This document shows, one piece after another, positions 46,342 to 54,705 of a stretch of DNA of 64,000 nucleotides. The stretch is from NCBI RefSeq assembly GCF_900099815.1, contig NZ_FNCW01000013.1:19335-83334 (forward strand), read 5' to 3'. The notes beneath the pieces are model-generated. The model did no database searches and was not told the origin of the DNA. It saw nothing but the letters and a program-made list of their open reading frames with translations. Numbering within the stretch: position 1 is the first letter of the stretch; every line of letters begins with the position of its first letter. Source of the DNA: Psychroflexus sediminis. GTDB taxonomy: Bacteria; Bacteroidota; Bacteroidia; Flavobacteriales; Flavobacteriaceae. The position numbers were made by a program, and so were the translations under genes.

Positions 46342-47682
46342 TTATTCTTTAGCCCAGTTCAATCTATCCTGCTGATTATATGGCCAGGGGGCAGCATTAT
46401 TTTCTATGTTTGTCATTGCATTATTGAGCTCAACAGGAGCAGCACTTTGCTCCATAACCAGGTATTGTCTCATATCCATGATGATGGATAAGGGATCTAT
46501 ACCTACAGGACAAGCGTCTACACAGGCATTACAGGTCGTACATGCCCAGAGTTCTTCTCTTGTGATATAATTGTCTAAAAGCTGATTATCGCTTGTTATT
46601 TCTTTGCCTTTGTTTAAATCGCTTCCGATTTCTTCCAGTCTATCTCGTGTATCCATCATGATCTTTCTTGGAGATAGTTTTTTACCCGTTTGGTTTGCAG
46701 GACATTCCGCAGTACAGCGACCACATTCTGTACAGGTGTAGGCACTTAGAAGCTGAAACCAATTTAAATCCTGGACATCACTGGCACCAAATTTTTCTGG
46801 TATGTCCTCCTCTCCATCAGCCTCAGGCTCTGCAAAAGGATCTGCATTGGGATCCATCATCAGCTTCACTTCTTTAGTAACAGCATCCAGATTTTTAAAT
46901 TTACCCATGGCATCTAAATTCGAAAAGTAGACATTCGGAAATGCCAGTAAGATATGAAGGTGTTTTGAGTAATACAGGTAATTTAAGAATATCAATATCC
47001 CAACGATATGAAACCACCATGCTGTTCTTTCAATAATGATCAGCGTATCGATACTCATTCCGTCAAAAAGAGGTAACATATACTGACTGACAGGAAAAGA
47101 ACCTACAATTCCTGCTTCACTTGCATAATGTTGCGCACCCTGAAGTTGCAATTCCAAGTCGGCAGCATTCATGGTTAAAAAAAGCACCATGAGTACAACT
47201 TCAAAATAAAGAATATAGTTGGCATCATTTTTAGGCCATCCCTTTAATTCATTAGCTAAAAATCGTTTGATGTTCATCACATTTCTTCGCAGCCAGAAGA
47301 TGATAACACTCAATAGAACCAATAAAGCCAATATTTCAAAAGTGCCAATCAAAACATTATACACCGGGCCTAGAAATCCAAATATTCTGTGAGTTCCAAG
47401 AACTCCATCTATAATGATTTCTAAAACCTCGATATTGATAATCACAAAACCCAGATAAACAATGATATGCAGGATACCTGCAATGGGCCTGGTAACCATT
47501 TTAGACTGACCCAAAGCTACTCTCATCATTTTCTTGAAGCGCTTATTTTTTTGGTCGTTACGCTCCACTTCTCTTCCTAAGCTAATATTACGCTTGAGAG
47601 ATGATACATTTTTTGCAAAAAATAAAATAGCAGCTATTAAAACTATTAAAAATAAAATCTGTGGTAAATAGTCTAAAATCAT
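46342..47682 (-). CDS. Membrane-bound Fe-S oxidoreductase subunit (HdrC/DsrK-like, cytochrome-b-type N-terminus)
   Basis: 446 residues. About six membrane helices in the first 250 residues resembling nitrate-reductase gamma/HdrE cytochromes (histidines in GILHIIVYLGFVI, WWFHIVGILIFLN and YYSKHLHILLAFP could bind haem). Then a soluble dicluster ferredoxin: CTECGRCTAECP near 320 and CTTCNACVDACP near 385. It probably connects the menaquinone pool to the cysteine-rich protein at 45112-45903. No complete Hdr, Qmo or Lut set is present in the window. Confidence 0.85.
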   Translation of the reverse strand: MILDYLPQILFLIVLIAAILFFAKNVSSLKRNISLGREVERNDQKNKRFKKMMRVALGQSKMVTRPIAGILHIIVYLGFVIINIEVLEIIIDGVLGTHRIFGFLGPVYNVLIGTFEILALLVLLSVIIFWLRRNVMNIKRFLANELKGWPKNDANYILYFEVVLMVLFLTMNAADLELQLQGAQHYASEAGIVGSFPVSQYMLPLFDGMSIDTLIIIERTAWWFHIVGILIFLNYLYYSKHLHILLAFPNVYFSNLDAMGKFKNLDAVTKEVKLMMDPNADPFAEPEADGEEDIPEKFGASDVQDLNWFQLLSAYTCTECGRCTAECPANQTGKKLSPRKIMMDTRDRLEEIGSDLNKGKEITSDNQLLDNYITREELWACTTCNACVDACPVGIDPLSIIMDMRQYLVMEQSAAPVELNNAMTNIENNAAPWPYNQQDRLNWAKE

Positions 47683-47684
47683 AT

Positions 47685-48617
47685 TTAGTTTTCAGGTTTT
47701 TCGTACTTCTCATTGTTTTTTCCAAACACAGAAAAATGGACATAGCGTTTTGGATTCAATTTAATATCTCGTAAGAGCTCCTCTAACTCCTTAGAAGCAT
47801 CTTCTAAATTATTATATAACTCTTCATCATTGATAAGTTTACCTAAAGACCCTTCATTGTTTTTCAATTTTTCTGAAATGTCATTTAAATTAGCAAGGGT
47901 TTGGTCTGCGTTTTCGATAATTCTGCCAAATTCTATTTGAGATAATGAATCTGATAACCTTGAAAGGTTTTCTGAAGTTCGACTAAACTGGCTGATTGTA
48001 GAATTGATTTCTTCTTCGTTAGTATCAAGAATTCTTTCAACTTTTGAGGAGGTATTGTTAAGGGTTATGAGTGTAGTGTTCAGGTTTTTAACAGATTGCC
48101 TTAAGTTATTTCTGGTTTCTGGATCCAAGATGTTATTGAATGCTCCGAGTAAAGTGTCAACTTCAACAACTGCATTTGAAATTTTATCTTTTAAAGGGGT
48201 CAATTTCTCATTGACCAACTCGATTAAACCTTCCTCTACAGCAGATTCCAAAGTATCTCCAGATTTTGCTAAATCACCTGAATCCTGCTTGAGTTTTATT
48301 TGCATGGACTTACCCCCTATCAAACCACCACCATAGATTTTTGCAACACTTTTTTTTGAAAACTGAATATCGTTATTCAAATTAATGGTCACTAAAAGAT
48401 TACCTGAATCCATGAAATTTATACTGGTCACCTTTCCAACCTGAAACCCATTGATGTTAACAGGCGCAGATGGACTTAGTCCTTCCACATCGTCATACAC
48501 AGCATAAAAAGTTCGAGATGTGTTAAATATATTATTCCCTTTCAGGAAATTATAACCAAATATGAGCATGGCAACTGCTACTATAACAAGTATACCAACT
48601 TTAAGTTCTTTATTCAA
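47685..48617 (-). CDS. MCE-domain (MlaD-family) lipid transport protein
   Basis: 310 residues. One N-terminal transmembrane helix (LKVGILVIVAVAMLIFGYNFL), the single MCE domain (DDVEGLSPSAPVNINGFQVG, then VAKIYGGGLIGGKSMQIKL) and a long helical part (about 140-290) with coiled-coil periodicity, such as the tunnel-forming helices of MlaD/PqiB-type proteins. The ATPase and permease partners (mlaF, mlaE) are not next to it. It is two bases from the Fe-S gene on the same strand. Confidence 0.87.
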   Translation of the reverse strand: MNKELKVGILVIVAVAMLIFGYNFLKGNNIFNTSRTFYAVYDDVEGLSPSAPVNINGFQVGKVTSINFMDSGNLLVTINLNNDIQFSKKSVAKIYGGGLIGGKSMQIKLKQDSGDLAKSGDTLESAVEEGLIELVNEKLTPLKDKISNAVVEVDTLLGAFNNILDPETRNNLRQSVKNLNTTLITLNNTSSKVERILDTNEEEINSTISQFSRTSENLSRLSDSLSQIEFGRIIENADQTLANLNDISEKLKNNEGSLGKLINDEELYNNLEDASKELEELLRDIKLNPKRYVHFSVFGKNNEKYEKPEN

Positions 48618-48658
48618 AGGTATTAGTTTTATTCAAATGTAATAAACTTTAATGAAAA

Positions 48659-49774
48659 CTAGTCCCCAACTCTAGTATTGAGGGCTTCTTTTATCGAAAT
48701 TTTATCACCTGAAGAATTAAAAGCAACTATAAATGCAGAGGTATAACCTTCTGCTTTAGCTTTATCTCTCAGGCTCTGTGCACTCATATAATTCTTGGTC
48801 TTCCCAAATAAATATTTGAATAAATCGTTTTCCTGATAACGGATAATAGGTGATAGTTTTTTAAAGTTTTCTGGACTAGGATCAATTTTTCTAGAACTAG
48901 CGGCTAACTGTATTCTAAATATCACTGAAGAAAAATCTTCCATAACATCACTAGAACTAACTTTATATTCACTCAATTCAGATTCTAAAGCCTCTATATT
49001 GATGATGTTTTTGTATTCATTAATTCCATTTACAATGGCATCGGCTAGTTGAGTTTGTCCTGTTTCAGAATTTAGAAAAGCACCTTCCTTTTTATTGGTT
49101 AAAAATCCAGTTTCGATTAATACGCTAGGCATATAAGTTTCCCTCAAGACTAGAAAGCCTGCTTGTTTCACACCCCTGTCCTTTAGAGTTAGAGCTCCTG
49201 AAAATTGCCTTTGAACAAAATTAGCAAGTAAAGCACTTTGATCTAAAAACTCTTCTTGCATAATCGTAAACCCAATATAGGATTCCGGAGAGTCTGGATC
49301 AAAACCATCGTATTTCACCTCATAGTCCTCCTCAAACTTAATCACAGAATTTTCTTTCATCGCAATCTCTAAGTTATCTTTATTTCTATGAAGACCGAGT
49401 ACAAAGGTTTCTGTACCTGAAGGAGCACTATTTCTTACACCATTACAATGAATGGATACAAATAAATCAGCATTGGATTTATTGGCAACTTGAGCTCTTT
49501 TATCCAAAGGAATGAAAACATCTGTTTCTCTGGTATAAAGAACTTCTAAACCTTCGTATTTTTCGAGTTGTTTGCCGACTTTCAGAGCGATTTTTAAGGC
49601 AATATCCTTTTCCAAATAATCGTTACCTGTATTGCCTGCGTCTTTCCCTCCATGTCCAGCATCAATAACCACTACAAATTTATTGGTATCAGACTGGGAA
49701 TGCATCAAATTAAAACCGAAGTTAAAAATGATAATAAACATAATTAGGTAAAGACTTGAAATGGGTCTAAGCAT
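48659..49774 (-). CDS. N-acetylmuramoyl-L-alanine amidase with SPOR-like C-terminus
   Basis: 371 residues. Signal peptide at the start (MLRPISSLYLIMFIIIFNFG). Amidase_3 zinc ligands: His in VVIDAGHGGKDAG, Glu in NDYLEKDIALK, His in SIHCNGVRNSA, and catalytic Glu in VLIETGFLTNK. The C-terminal 80 residues (FRIQLAASSRKID, then LRDKAKAEGYTSAFIVAF) fit a SPOR domain, which binds denuded glycan at division sites. So it probably works in cell separation. Divergent from lptD; promoter signals overlap in the 110-base gap. Confidence 0.87.
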   Translation of the reverse strand: MLRPISSLYLIMFIIIFNFGFNLMHSQSDTNKFVVVIDAGHGGKDAGNTGNDYLEKDIALKIALKVGKQLEKYEGLEVLYTRETDVFIPLDKRAQVANKSNADLFVSIHCNGVRNSAPSGTETFVLGLHRNKDNLEIAMKENSVIKFEEDYEVKYDGFDPDSPESYIGFTIMQEEFLDQSALLANFVQRQFSGALTLKDRGVKQAGFLVLRETYMPSVLIETGFLTNKKEGAFLNSETGQTQLADAIVNGINEYKNIINIEALESELSEYKVSSSDVMEDFSSVIFRIQLAASSRKIDPSPENFKKLSPIIRYQENDLFKYLFGKTKNYMSAQSLRDKAKAEGYTSAFIVAFNSSGDKISIKEALNTRVGD

Positions 49775-49832
49775 AGATTTTATAATTCTTAATGTTATTG
49801 GAAACTTTTTTAGGAAGCATAAAAATAAAATG

Positions 49833-49840
49833 TAATTTTG
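49833..49840 (+). promoter_or_regulatory. Candidate -7 element for lptD
   Basis: TAATTTTG, exact TAnnTTTG, 46 bases before the TTG start of lptD. No TTG at the proper upstream distance. Confidence 0.35.
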
Positions 49841-49886
49841 AAACTTCTTTAAAAAGTCTTCATTTACAAAAATAGTACTAAAAGCA

Positions 49887-52583
49887 TTGCGTACAAACTT
49901 ACTTTATATACTTTTTGGGATTGGTTTTCTTTTCAATTTTGGGCTTTATGCACAAGAAAAAGAACCTCAGAAAGTAGACTTTGGTTATCTCATCAAAAAT
50001 GAAGCCGATTCTATAACTCAGCGTATTAAATATGTAATCGGAGATACATTGGTTCAGAACAAAACAATCAAAAAACGGGAAGTTCTAACCGATATTGTAG
50101 ATGCTTATGCCAAAGATTACAAAAGATTGTCGAGGAAGACTGATAAAATGTACTTATTTAACGAGGCCGTTGTAGAATATGGTGACATGACCATAAACGC
50201 TGGTTGGATTATCGTAGATAATTCGACAAAAGAAGTTTTTGCTTCAGGGATCATCGACTCGACAGGGGCTTATACTCAAGCGCCAACATTTAAGCAAGGA
50301 GAAAACTTAGTAGAACCCGATAGTCTGATTTTTAACTTCGATTCAAAAAAAGCTTTGGTTTTTAATTCCAGAACAGAGCAAGGGGGTTTTAAGGTAAAGG
50401 GAGAAATTTCCAAGCGACAAAACGACTCTATATACTATTTGGCCAATGCAAAATTTACTACAGCTGAAAATATTGATGATGCAGATTACTATTTCTTTGC
50501 TAGGAAAATTAAATTTGTTCCAGACAGTAAGATTGTGACAGGCTTTGTAAACATGTACATTGCTGATGTCCCAACTCCTTTGGGATTGCCGTTTGGGTAT
50601 TTTCCGCTGACCGATAAGCAAGCTTCAGGTTTTATCATTCCCTCCTATGGTGAAAATAGAAACAGGGGCTTTTTTCTTATGAACGGAGGCTATTACTTTG
50701 CCATTAGCGATTATGTGGATTTAGCTGTTCTTGGAGATTATTACACCAACGGGAGTTATGGTTTGAGGCTGGAAAGTGATTATAATGTTCGCTATCGCTT
50801 CAATGGTAATGTAGCTTTTCGATATGAAAAACTACTGCTTGAAGAACGTGGCTTTCCCAACTTTAGCGAAACTACAGTTTATAACTTGAGGTGGAGTCAT
50901 AACCAAGATCAAAAGGCCAATCCTTCATCTCGATTTTCAGCATCTGTAAATTTAGGTTCCAGTGATTATTATCAACAATCTGTCAATCAGAATAATACTG
51001 GAAATTTCCTGAACAACACCCTGAATTCATCTGTGACCTATTCAAAAACCTTCGAAGGGGAACCAGCCATGAACTTAAATATATCGGCCACCCACAACCA
51101 AAACACAAATACAGAAGTCATTAACCTGACTTTACCGACCTTGCAATTCAGTATAGGAAGAGTTTTTCCTTTTGCTCCAAAAACAGGATCCAAAAAAGGA
51201 GCTATTCAAAATATCAATTTACAATACAATGTCAGGGCCGAAAACAGAATTACAACGACTGATTCATTGTTTTTTAGACCCGAAATGTTTGAAGGTGCAG
51301 ACGTTGGAGCAAGACACACTATACCGATTTCTACCAACTTCAAGATTTTCGAACATTTTAGTGTAAGTGCAGGCATGAATTATAATGAAGTATGGACACT
51401 CAAAACCTTTGATCAACAATTTGACGAACAGCTTCGTAATGTAAGAAGAGATACTATAAATGGTTTTGATTCATACAGAACCTATAATTTTTCTACTTCA
51501 GTGGGAACCACTGTATATGGTATGTTCAATTTTGGAGATGATAAGAAAATTAAAGCAGTACGGCATGTCATGAGACCTTCTGTTTCTTACAATATAAGTC
51601 CTGCTTTTGATCAATATTATGATGAATATACACGAACGGGTATTGCGGGACTTGAAGATGAAGTCGTGGAGTTTTCAAGATTTGAAGGAACACTCAACGG
51701 TGCGCCAGGTAATAATTTTGCCAGTAGTATGTCATTCAATCTTACAAATGATATTGAGGCTAAAGTTAGAAAAAAAGATTCTACACTAACAGGAGATGAG
51801 CGTTTTAAGAAAATCAGTCTTCTTAATAATTTTGGCTTAAGTACCAATTATAATTTTGCAGTGGACTCCCTTCAGCTCAGCCCCATATCGGTAAGAGGAA
51901 CTTTACCTATCGTACAAGATAAATTGGCTATTAATTTTCTCGGTACTTTAGATGTTTATGCCTTAAACAGCAATAACAGAAGAATTAGTACACTCAACAT
52001 CAACAACGGAGGAAGCCTATTCAGGCTTACCAGAGCTAATGCGAGTTTTAGCTATTCATTTTCAAATAAAGATTTTCAGAAAGACGAGGAGAAAAAGGGA
52101 GAAGAAGAAAAAGATGAGGAAGAATATGACTCAGAAAGCTATAGGAATGGAGGAAGACCTGATGACCTTTTTGGCTCTAGCGAAATGATGAATCGGCCGG
52201 ATCGTGACAAAGGTTCAAAAAATGATGAAAATGAAAGGTATAATTATGCTATACCCTGGAATCTAAATTTAGCTTATACCATGACTTACTCCAATAATGC
52301 GAGACAAGATGAAATAAGTTCTCACTCTCTTATGTTTTCCGGAGATTTAGAATTATCTCCTACATGGAATGTTGGTATATCTTCAGGTTATGATATAAAA
52401 AATAAAGGCTTTACATTTACTCAACTAAGGTTTGCAAAAGACTTAAAAAGCTGGCAAATGAGTTTTAACTGGACACCATTTGGAGTTAGGAAGTCTTGGT
52501 TTTTCTTTATCGGTATAAAATCCAGCATCTTACAAGATGTGAAATACGATAGAAACAGAGAACGCGATAGAACCTTACAATAA
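49887..52583 (+). CDS. lptD: LPS-assembly outer-membrane protein LptD
   Basis: 898 residues from a TTG codon; an Ala-Gln signal cleavage site follows (LLYILFGIGFLFNFGLYAQ). An N-terminal OstA-like jelly-roll with GDTLVQNKTIKKREVL and KMYLFNEAVVEYGDMTI, then a long beta-barrel with repeated YNLRWSHNQDQ and NFSTSVGTTVYGMF strands. Near the end (residues about 728-786) is a very acidic and polar insert (KDEEKKGEEEKDEEEYDSE and on) before the last strands. It places lipopolysaccharide in the outer leaflet. RidA follows after 7 bases. Confidence 0.88.
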   Translation: MRTNLLYILFGIGFLFNFGLYAQEKEPQKVDFGYLIKNEADSITQRIKYVIGDTLVQNKTIKKREVLTDIVDAYAKDYKRLSRKTDKMYLFNEAVVEYGDMTINAGWIIVDNSTKEVFASGIIDSTGAYTQAPTFKQGENLVEPDSLIFNFDSKKALVFNSRTEQGGFKVKGEISKRQNDSIYYLANAKFTTAENIDDADYYFFARKIKFVPDSKIVTGFVNMYIADVPTPLGLPFGYFPLTDKQASGFIIPSYGENRNRGFFLMNGGYYFAISDYVDLAVLGDYYTNGSYGLRLESDYNVRYRFNGNVAFRYEKLLLEERGFPNFSETTVYNLRWSHNQDQKANPSSRFSASVNLGSSDYYQQSVNQNNTGNFLNNTLNSSVTYSKTFEGEPAMNLNISATHNQNTNTEVINLTLPTLQFSIGRVFPFAPKTGSKKGAIQNINLQYNVRAENRITTTDSLFFRPEMFEGADVGARHTIPISTNFKIFEHFSVSAGMNYNEVWTLKTFDQQFDEQLRNVRRDTINGFDSYRTYNFSTSVGTTVYGMFNFGDDKKIKAVRHVMRPSVSYNISPAFDQYYDEYTRTGIAGLEDEVVEFSRFEGTLNGAPGNNFASSMSFNLTNDIEAKVRKKDSTLTGDERFKKISLLNNFGLSTNYNFAVDSLQLSPISVRGTLPIVQDKLAINFLGTLDVYALNSNNRRISTLNINNGGSLFRLTRANASFSYSFSNKDFQKDEEKKGEEEKDEEEYDSESYRNGGRPDDLFGSSEMMNRPDRDKGSKNDENERYNYAIPWNLNLAYTMTYSNNARQDEISSHSLMFSGDLELSPTWNVGISSGYDIKNKGFTFTQLRFAKDLKSWQMSFNWTPFGVRKSWFFFIGIKSSILQDVKYDRNRERDRTLQ

Positions 52584-52590
52584 TAAGTTT

Positions 52591-52974
52591 ATGAAAAAAA
52601 TAATCAACACTGAACAAGCAGCGTCACCCATTGGCCCTTACAGTCAAGCTGTTTTAATCAACGGGTTTTTATATACATCTGGGCAAATTGCTTTAAATCC
52701 TGAAACTGGTGAGACCGAATTTGATTCTATTGAAGCAGAAACCACGCGTGTGATGAAAAGTCTGGAAGCAATTTTGAAAGAAGCCAAACTCACTTTCTCT
52801 CAGGTTATAAAAGCAACTATCTATATCTCAAATATGGACGATTTTGCAAAAATAAATAAAATTTATGGTTCTTATTTTGATGAAGAAACCGCTCCAGCGA
52901 GAGAAACAATTCAAGTGGCAAGGCTGCCAAAAGATGCAAATGTTGAAATAAGCCTTATCGCTTTCCAAGACTAA
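52591..52974 (+). CDS. ridA: RidA-family enamine/imine deaminase
   Basis: 127 residues: EQAASPIGPYSQAVLINGFLYTSGQIAL at the start, then the catalytic-loop arginine in PARETIQVARLPKDANVEI (Arg105 equivalent) and a Glu at the end of that strand. All positions of active RidA are present. It hydrolyses 2-aminoacrylate and related imines, which protects PLP enzymes. The gene lies between lptD and the SSS symporter, with 6-7 base gaps on both sides. Confidence 0.92.
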   Translation: MKKIINTEQAASPIGPYSQAVLINGFLYTSGQIALNPETGETEFDSIEAETTRVMKSLEAILKEAKLTFSQVIKATIYISNMDDFAKINKIYGSYFDEETAPARETIQVARLPKDANVEISLIAFQD

Positions 52975-52980
52975 ACTTCT

Positions 52981-54705
52981 ATGCTTTTAAGCCTTATAGA
53001 CTGGGTTATTATTATTGCCTTTTTCGCATTAAGTTTAGGAATAGGTGTCTACGCTTCAAAATCCAGCGGTAAAAACGCCAAGAATTTTTTTCTTTCCGGA
53101 AGAAATATGTCCTGGTGGCTGCTTGGTATCTCCATGGTGGCTACAACCTTTGCTGCCGATACTCCCGGTCTGGTAGCCGGTATTGTCAGAAATGATGGTG
53201 TTTATGGAAACTGGGTCTGGTGGAGTTTTCTACTCACCGGCATGCTCACCGTTTTTTTCTATTCCAAACTTTGGAGAAAAAGTGAAATTACGACAGACCT
53301 TGAGTTTTACGAACTTCGGTATAGCGGCAAAAGTGCTGCCTTTTTGAGAGGCTTCAGAGCGATTTATTTGGGTGTGTTTTTCAATATTGTCATCATGGCT
53401 ACTGTTTGTTTGGCTGCTATAAAAATTGGACATGTCATGTTCGATTTTTCTGCAGTTGAATCATTGGTCATTTCCTGTTCGGTAACTGTGTTGTATTCTA
53501 TGCTCGGAGGACTGAAGGGGGTCATTCTTACCGATTTTGTGCAATTTGCCATCGCTATTACAGGAAGTGTTTGGGCTACAATTTATATTGTGGGTATGCC
53601 CGAAATTGGAGGCATACAAGAATTGCTTACTGTACCTGAAGTTCAGGATAAAAGCTCCATTTTTCCAGATTTCACTAATCCAGAGGTCTATGTACCTGTT
53701 CTTGTGGTACCCCTTGCTGTACAGTGGTGGAGTGTTTGGTATCCTGGAGCAGAACCTGGAGGAGGTGGTTATATTGTTCAGCGCATGTTAGCGGCCAAAA
53801 ACACAAAACATGCTACTTTAGCTACACTGCTATTTACCGTTGTTCATTATGCCGTACGGCCCTGGCCTTGGATTATTATCGGCCTGGCTTCTTTGGTCTT
53901 ATTTCCGGATTTGGAAAGCTTATCCCTGGCCTTTCCAGGCCTTAACCAAGACTTTATTAAGGATGATCTGGCTTATGCGGCTATGCTTTCCTATTTACCG
54001 GCGGGTCTTTTGGGCCTTGTGGTTACTTCTTTGATAGCTGCTTTTATGAGTACCATATCCACGCATCTCAATTGGGGAAGTAGTTATGTGGTAAATGACT
54101 TTTATGTAAGATTCTTAAAACCAGATGCTTCAGAACGTAACAAAGTTTTAATAGGTAGACTTTCAACCTTATTAATGATGGTTTTTTCTGCACTACTCGC
54201 TCTTGTCCTTGAGGAAGCAAAAGAAGCCTTCGATTTGTTATTACAAATAGGAGCAGGAACCGGTCTACTTTTTATATTAAGATGGTTTTGGTATAAAATC
54301 AACCCATATAGTGAAATAGCAGCCATGCTGTCTTCATTTTTAATTGCAGTTATTTTCTTTGTGGGGGAAAAAAACGATTTCTGGGAAATTGACACTTATG
54401 TAAAACTTATTATTGGCGTATTAATTACCACCTGTATTTGGGTTGCAGTCACCTTGTTAACAAAACCTTCTTCAAAAGAAACCCTTCATACTTTTGAAAA
54501 TAAAGTCTTCGATAACAATAACAAATTTGAAGGTTTTAAATTTAAAATTATAGGCTTCTTTGCTGGAGTTGCAGGAGTTTATTCAGCATTATTTGCTACC
54601 GGATATCTTATCTATAACAATATGCTACTATTTTCAATATCGGTTGGGGTTTGTTTGGTATCGATATTGATTTTGACTGCCTACTGGAAAAAAATAATCA
54701 GTTAG
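52981..54705 (+). CDS. Sodium:solute symporter (SSS family)
   Basis: 574 residues with 13 or more hydrophobic segments. The SSS start VIIIAFFALSLGIGVYASKSS followed by FFLSGRNMSWWLLGISMVATTFAAD is typical; the late PGGGGYIVQRMLAAKN and SLIAAFMSTISTHLNWGSSY stretches hold the Na+ site serines. Substrate cannot be told; the subfamily resembles putative Bacteroidota sugar or organic-acid carriers. Its 3' end overlaps that of tamB by 8 bases. Confidence 0.88.
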   Translation: MLLSLIDWVIIIAFFALSLGIGVYASKSSGKNAKNFFLSGRNMSWWLLGISMVATTFAADTPGLVAGIVRNDGVYGNWVWWSFLLTGMLTVFFYSKLWRKSEITTDLEFYELRYSGKSAAFLRGFRAIYLGVFFNIVIMATVCLAAIKIGHVMFDFSAVESLVISCSVTVLYSMLGGLKGVILTDFVQFAIAITGSVWATIYIVGMPEIGGIQELLTVPEVQDKSSIFPDFTNPEVYVPVLVVPLAVQWWSVWYPGAEPGGGGYIVQRMLAAKNTKHATLATLLFTVVHYAVRPWPWIIIGLASLVLFPDLESLSLAFPGLNQDFIKDDLAYAAMLSYLPAGLLGLVVTSLIAAFMSTISTHLNWGSSYVVNDFYVRFLKPDASERNKVLIGRLSTLLMMVFSALLALVLEEAKEAFDLLLQIGAGTGLLFILRWFWYKINPYSEIAAMLSSFLIAVIFFVGEKNDFWEIDTYVKLIIGVLITTCIWVAVTLLTKPSSKETLHTFENKVFDNNNKFEGFKFKIIGFFAGVAGVYSALFATGYLIYNNMLLFSISVGVCLVSILILTAYWKKIIS

